Positions 61,428-64,000 of a stretch of DNA of 64,000 nucleotides are shown here, in pieces. Both the position numbers and the translations under genes were made by a program. Position 1 is the stretch's first letter. Each line of letters starts with the position of its first letter. The notes under the pieces are model-generated. The model ran no database searches, was not told the origin of the DNA, and worked only from the letters and a program-made list of their open reading frames with translations. The DNA is from Chloroflexota bacterium (GTDB lineage Bacteria > Chloroflexota > Anaerolineae > Aggregatilineales > Phototrophicaceae): assembly GCA_026707225.1 (NCBI GenBank), contig JAPOXG010000130.1, forward strand, positions 27,027-91,026, written 5' to 3'.

Positions 61428-62423
61428 CTAATCAAATGCAAACGCCCGAATCAATTCAATCTCCGCTTCATCGTAAGGCGATCCGTCGGCGTGGAAAATG
61501 TCATGCTGCCAGGTCTTGCTGTCGGGCGTATTGAATTCGCGCCGCCAATCGAGGTAGGTCTGCGTGCGCCCGGCGACCAAGCCCCAATTGTACCAGCCGA
61601 TGCGCTCGCGGGCGAAGATCGGCAGAATCAGCTCGACCGTCTGGCCAACCACGCGCCGCAGCCATTCGGTGCAGAGCACGGGCCGGCCATAAGCCTGGCA
61701 GCGCTGGATGACCGCTTCGACGCCAGTATCGCCGTAATGATGAAAAGACGAGACATCAGATAATTCCAATATGCGTTGCTCCATCGCGTAGCCCTCATGC
61801 CCGCGAAAGATGGAGGTCGTCAGCGGCTGTTGCGCGCCGGCCTCGCGCGCCCAGGCGAAAGCCGCTTCCACCAGCGGCAGGCTCGTCTCGCCCAATTCGC
61901 TATTGCCCGGCTCGTTGTACAAATCCCAGATCTGCACGCGATCGTCATCGGCGAACGATCCGACAATGTCGAGGACATAGTCCTTGAGCGCGGGCCAAAC
62001 GCTATGATCAGCGACGCGCGTCAAGCCCGGGCTGGGCGTCCAGCCGCTGTTGTGCGTGTAGGGAATGGGATCATCTTGCTTTCCAAGATAGGGTTCCTTG
62101 CCGGCGAAGGCGCAGTCATCGAAGAGGATGAACATCGCTTTGATGCCCTCCCCCGCTGCAATATCGAGGAAGCGGTCGATTCGGCGCTTCAAGCCGGCCG
62201 GATCGCTCCGCCAGACGAGAAACTGATGAAAGACGCGCACGGCGTTGAAACCAGCCGCCCCCGCCCAAGCCAATTCCTCGGCGATGGTATCGGGGTCGAA
62301 GGATTCGGCCTGCCACATCTCGGTCGAATTGACGGCGCTGCGCGGCAGATAATTGCAGCCGCGGATAGGATCGATTGAGGCGTACCAGTCGTTGGCTTTT
62401 TCCGGCGTCCATTGCTCGGTCAT
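61428..62423 (-). CDS. Glycoside hydrolase, GH5-like TIM barrel
   Basis: A 331-aa clan GH-A enzyme. WDLYNEPGN carries the acid/base Glu171, and VLCTEW the nucleophile Glu253; SSFHHYGD is the strand with the conserved His-Tyr. It has no signal peptide, so it should act on imported oligosaccharides. AAGGAA is 7 bases before the ATG. It lies between the mutarotase-like gene and the sugar importer on the same strand. Cytoplasmic GH5-type enzymes include beta-mannosidases, glucosidases and galactanases; the substrate cannot be chosen here. Confidence 0.85.
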   Translation of the reverse strand: MTEQWTPEKANDWYASIDPIRGCNYLPRSAVNSTEMWQAESFDPDTIAEELAWAGAAGFNAVRVFHQFLVWRSDPAGLKRRIDRFLDIAAGEGIKAMFILFDDCAFAGKEPYLGKQDDPIPYTHNSGWTPSPGLTRVADHSVWPALKDYVLDIVGSFADDDRVQIWDLYNEPGNSELGETSLPLVEAAFAWAREAGAQQPLTTSIFRGHEGYAMEQRILELSDVSSFHHYGDTGVEAVIQRCQAYGRPVLCTEWLRRVVGQTVELILPIFARERIGWYNWGLVAGRTQTYLDWRREFNTPDSKTWQHDIFHADGSPYDEAEIELIRAFAFD

Positions 62424-62456
62424 GGATAATATTCCTTTGTGGCATTCTGGTCGATT

Positions 62457-62484
62457 GCGGGCGACCCAAGGGTCGCCCCTACAC
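62457..62484 (-). repeat. GGGCGA-type hairpin between glycosidase and mutarotase-like genes
   Basis: GGGCGACCC (62459-62467) pairs with GGGTCGCCC (62470-62478) across two bases, followed by CCTACAC. It is the same stem as the copy at 34711-34730, in the other orientation. Confidence 0.9.
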
Positions 62485-62495
62485 GGTCTCGATAG

Positions 62496-63755
62496 TTAAA
62501 GCATTACGTTGGCAAGCGCGCCCGCGTCGGCGCCGTCCGCATCCAAGATTCTCAAGCGTATCAGACTGGCGCCGTAAGGGATTCTCGCTCGCGCATCGAC
62601 GTGCAGCACGCGCAAAGGCGATACCAATCCCAGATCGACCTGGTCGACTACCGCGCCCGCATCATTCAGGAATTCAAGCTGCGCGCCGCCCTGCAGGAAA
62701 CAGCCGAAAACGCCCTGGACGCGCGCCCAGCCATCAGCGACATCGACCGACAGCGACTGATGTACGCAGCCGACATCGCTGACATCGACGATTGGCGCCG
62801 GGCAAGCTGCCGCGGACCAGGTGATATGGTGGCTTGCGACTTTGCCCGGAGCGAGCGTATGCAGCGGGCTGAGCACTTCCGCCTCGAGAATGTAGCCGGG
62901 CGAGCGAATCGGTATCGGCGAGGGCGCGCCGGGTGATTCCGTCCAGCATTCCACCGTCGCGCCATTGTCGGGATATTCGGCATCGGGCTCATAAGGAAAT
63001 TGCATGCAGAGCGCGAAGCCCGCTCGTCGGTCGGCAAAGGCGATCCAGCCAGCCGGGCTGAGTACGCCGATCTTGCCGACGATGCCTTGGTACTGCACCG
63101 CCAGCAGCCCGCTCTCCGCATCCATATGATATTGCGGATTGTCGTCGCCGAACATGACCTCGTAGGGTCGCTCGCGCGCGGGATCGGTGGGGATATAGAG
63201 CCAGCAGTCGTCATTCAACTGCCCATCCGCCGTGCTGCAAACCAACTGCGCCACATCCCATATCGACCAGCGGATCGCGCGATTCAAGATATTCTCGAAA
63301 AAAAGTCGCAGCTGAAGTCGCGAGCTGCCGGGGCTTAGCCTGACCTGGCGGCGAATGCGCAGGCCGGAGCGCTCGTCGGGCGGGCTCGTCATCAGGACGA
63401 AAGCGCCCGCATCGTCCTCGTCAGAAATAAAGTCGTAGCGCCCGGAATCGAGGACGGGATCGGGCGGACCGGGCCACTGCCCATCACCATCCCAGCCTTG
63501 GGGCGCGGGCCAGGTCTTGGCGCCGCCGTAATTCTTCCAGTGTAGAATCGCGCCATCGCCGGCATGTTCTTCATAACTGAAGCGCTTGCCCAGCAGGTCC
63601 GGATTCATGAAGAGGTAATCGTGCGAACCCAGGCTGAGCTGCATCAGCCGCCCGCCGATTTCCGGCACGCAGATGGCGTCGATGATGCCATTGCTCAGGC
63701 GAACGCCATCCCAGCCGTGGAAATCGATTGCTTCGGCAGATGCTGGCAGGGGCAT
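62496..63755 (-). CDS. Galactose-mutarotase-fold protein (DUF4380-like)
   Basis: A 419-aa protein of beta-sandwich type. The segments ICVPEIGGRLMQLSLG and YLFMNPDLLGK resemble the start of aldose-epimerase folds, and KNYGGAKTWPAPQGW is typical of proteins annotated as DUF4380. The last 100 residues form a separate beta-rich domain. It has no signal peptide. It is the first gene of the minus-strand series that continues to the GH5-like gene and the sugar importer, 72 bases apart. A role in anomer conversion or glycan binding is plausible but unproven. Confidence 0.78.
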   Translation of the reverse strand: MPLPASAEAIDFHGWDGVRLSNGIIDAICVPEIGGRLMQLSLGSHDYLFMNPDLLGKRFSYEEHAGDGAILHWKNYGGAKTWPAPQGWDGDGQWPGPPDPVLDSGRYDFISDEDDAGAFVLMTSPPDERSGLRIRRQVRLSPGSSRLQLRLFFENILNRAIRWSIWDVAQLVCSTADGQLNDDCWLYIPTDPARERPYEVMFGDDNPQYHMDAESGLLAVQYQGIVGKIGVLSPAGWIAFADRRAGFALCMQFPYEPDAEYPDNGATVECWTESPGAPSPIPIRSPGYILEAEVLSPLHTLAPGKVASHHITWSAAACPAPIVDVSDVGCVHQSLSVDVADGWARVQGVFGCFLQGGAQLEFLNDAGAVVDQVDLGLVSPLRVLHVDARARIPYGASLIRLRILDADGADAGALANVML

Positions 63756-63811
63756 CAGCTATGACCTCTTGTGCCCACATTTTTTCCAGGCAAGTTATAC
63801 GAAAAAGCGAA

Positions 63812-63891
63812 CCTTGTAGGGGCGACCAATCTGGTCGCCCGCAGCGGCTGGGACTGGTAGTTTCGGGCGACATGATATGTCGCCCCTACAG
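63812..63891. repeat. Paired inverted hairpin unit (BIME-like), copy 2
   Basis: Left hairpin 63820-63840: GGGCGACCA-atc-TGGTCGCCC, preceded by TTGTAG. Right hairpin 63865-63885: GGGCGACAT-gat-ATGTCGCCC, followed by CTACAG. It matches copy 1 at 58859-58938 in length (80 bases), orientation and loop of the right hairpin, while the inner stem of the right hairpin has changed on both sides. Confidence 0.92.
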
Positions 63892-64000
63892 ATCGTTGCC
63901 TTAGCGAAATTTGCATTACTTTATAGGTTCTACTTCTGTGCCTCTTATTTAACGAGCCTATACGATAATTGCAAGAGATTGCATATGAAGAGCGGTCTCT
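63892..64000. other. AT-rich right end without an identified gene
   Basis: The last 109 bases are AT-rich. An ATG at 63985 opens a plus-strand frame (MKSGL) that runs off the edge with only an AGAG sequence upstream. That is too little to call a gene. Confidence 0.4.

Noticed and set aside
63985..64000. ATG opening a frame at the right edge
   Set aside because: Only five codons are visible and the ribosome site is weak, so no call is possible.

Overview
The window looks like a piece of a large, GC-rich chromosome from a free-living or host-associated carbohydrate scavenger of the phylum Chloroflexota (Anaerolineae-like). The pointers are a secreted FN3 protein with long Pro/Thr linkers of the TNTPVPPP type, a Ser/Thr kinase fused to an nSTAND NTPase and WD40 propellers, many enolase-superfamily, phytanoyl-CoA-dioxygenase-like and sulfatase genes, and dozens of short GGGCGA...TCGCCC hairpins between genes. 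The phylum is an inference; there is no rRNA or other phylogenetic marker here.

Layout. 1-267: AT-rich end of a gene resembling a type II restriction endonuclease, cut by the left edge. 463-9652: sulfatase, small coiled-coil membrane protein, aldo/keto reductase of the fucose/threo-aldose dehydrogenase type, a large secreted FN3 protein and two GH29 alpha-L-fucosidases. 9754-12447: fused two-domain molybdenum hydroxylase. 12514-12597: tRNA-Ser(GGA) with its terminator. 12680-23364: membrane-anchored cell-wall amidase, kinase-nSTAND-TM-WD40 receptor, secreted SH3b-WD40 protein, and a divergent 925-aa protein of unknown function. 23451-31854: GGCT-like protein, Gfo/Idh/MocA oxidoreductase, guanine deaminase, a GT39-like plus glycosidase-like membrane pair, and a secreted TAP-type peptidase. 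31830-35539: a tandemly duplicated dioxygenase locus with a gene remnant, an alpha/beta hydrolase and a third dioxygenase. 35666-44800: Opp/Dpp-type importer followed by a GH2 beta-mannosidase-like enzyme. 44820-63755: an almost wholly minus-strand sugar-acid catabolic region with three enolase-superfamily enzymes, RraA-like aldolase, sugar isomerase, two tandem SDRs, zinc alcohol dehydrogenase, gulonate-dehydrogenase-like enzyme, Baeyer-Villiger monooxygenase, a sugar ABC importer, a GH5-like glycosidase and a mutarotase-like protein.

How it fits together. The two flanks read as one programme: glycan desulfation and exo-trimming (sulfatase, GH29, GH2, GH5-like), uptake (two ABC importers), and non-phosphorylative oxidation of the released sugars (aldose dehydrogenase, acid-sugar dehydratases, SDRs, aldolase). 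A sulfated fucan or other fucose- and mannose-rich glycan is the best guess for the substrate. The most unusual items are the dioxygenase duplication, where a 293-bp tract is identical between otherwise diverged copies and the iron-binding acidic residue appears replaced by glycine, and the dispersed hairpins, whose inner stems vary but always stay complementary.
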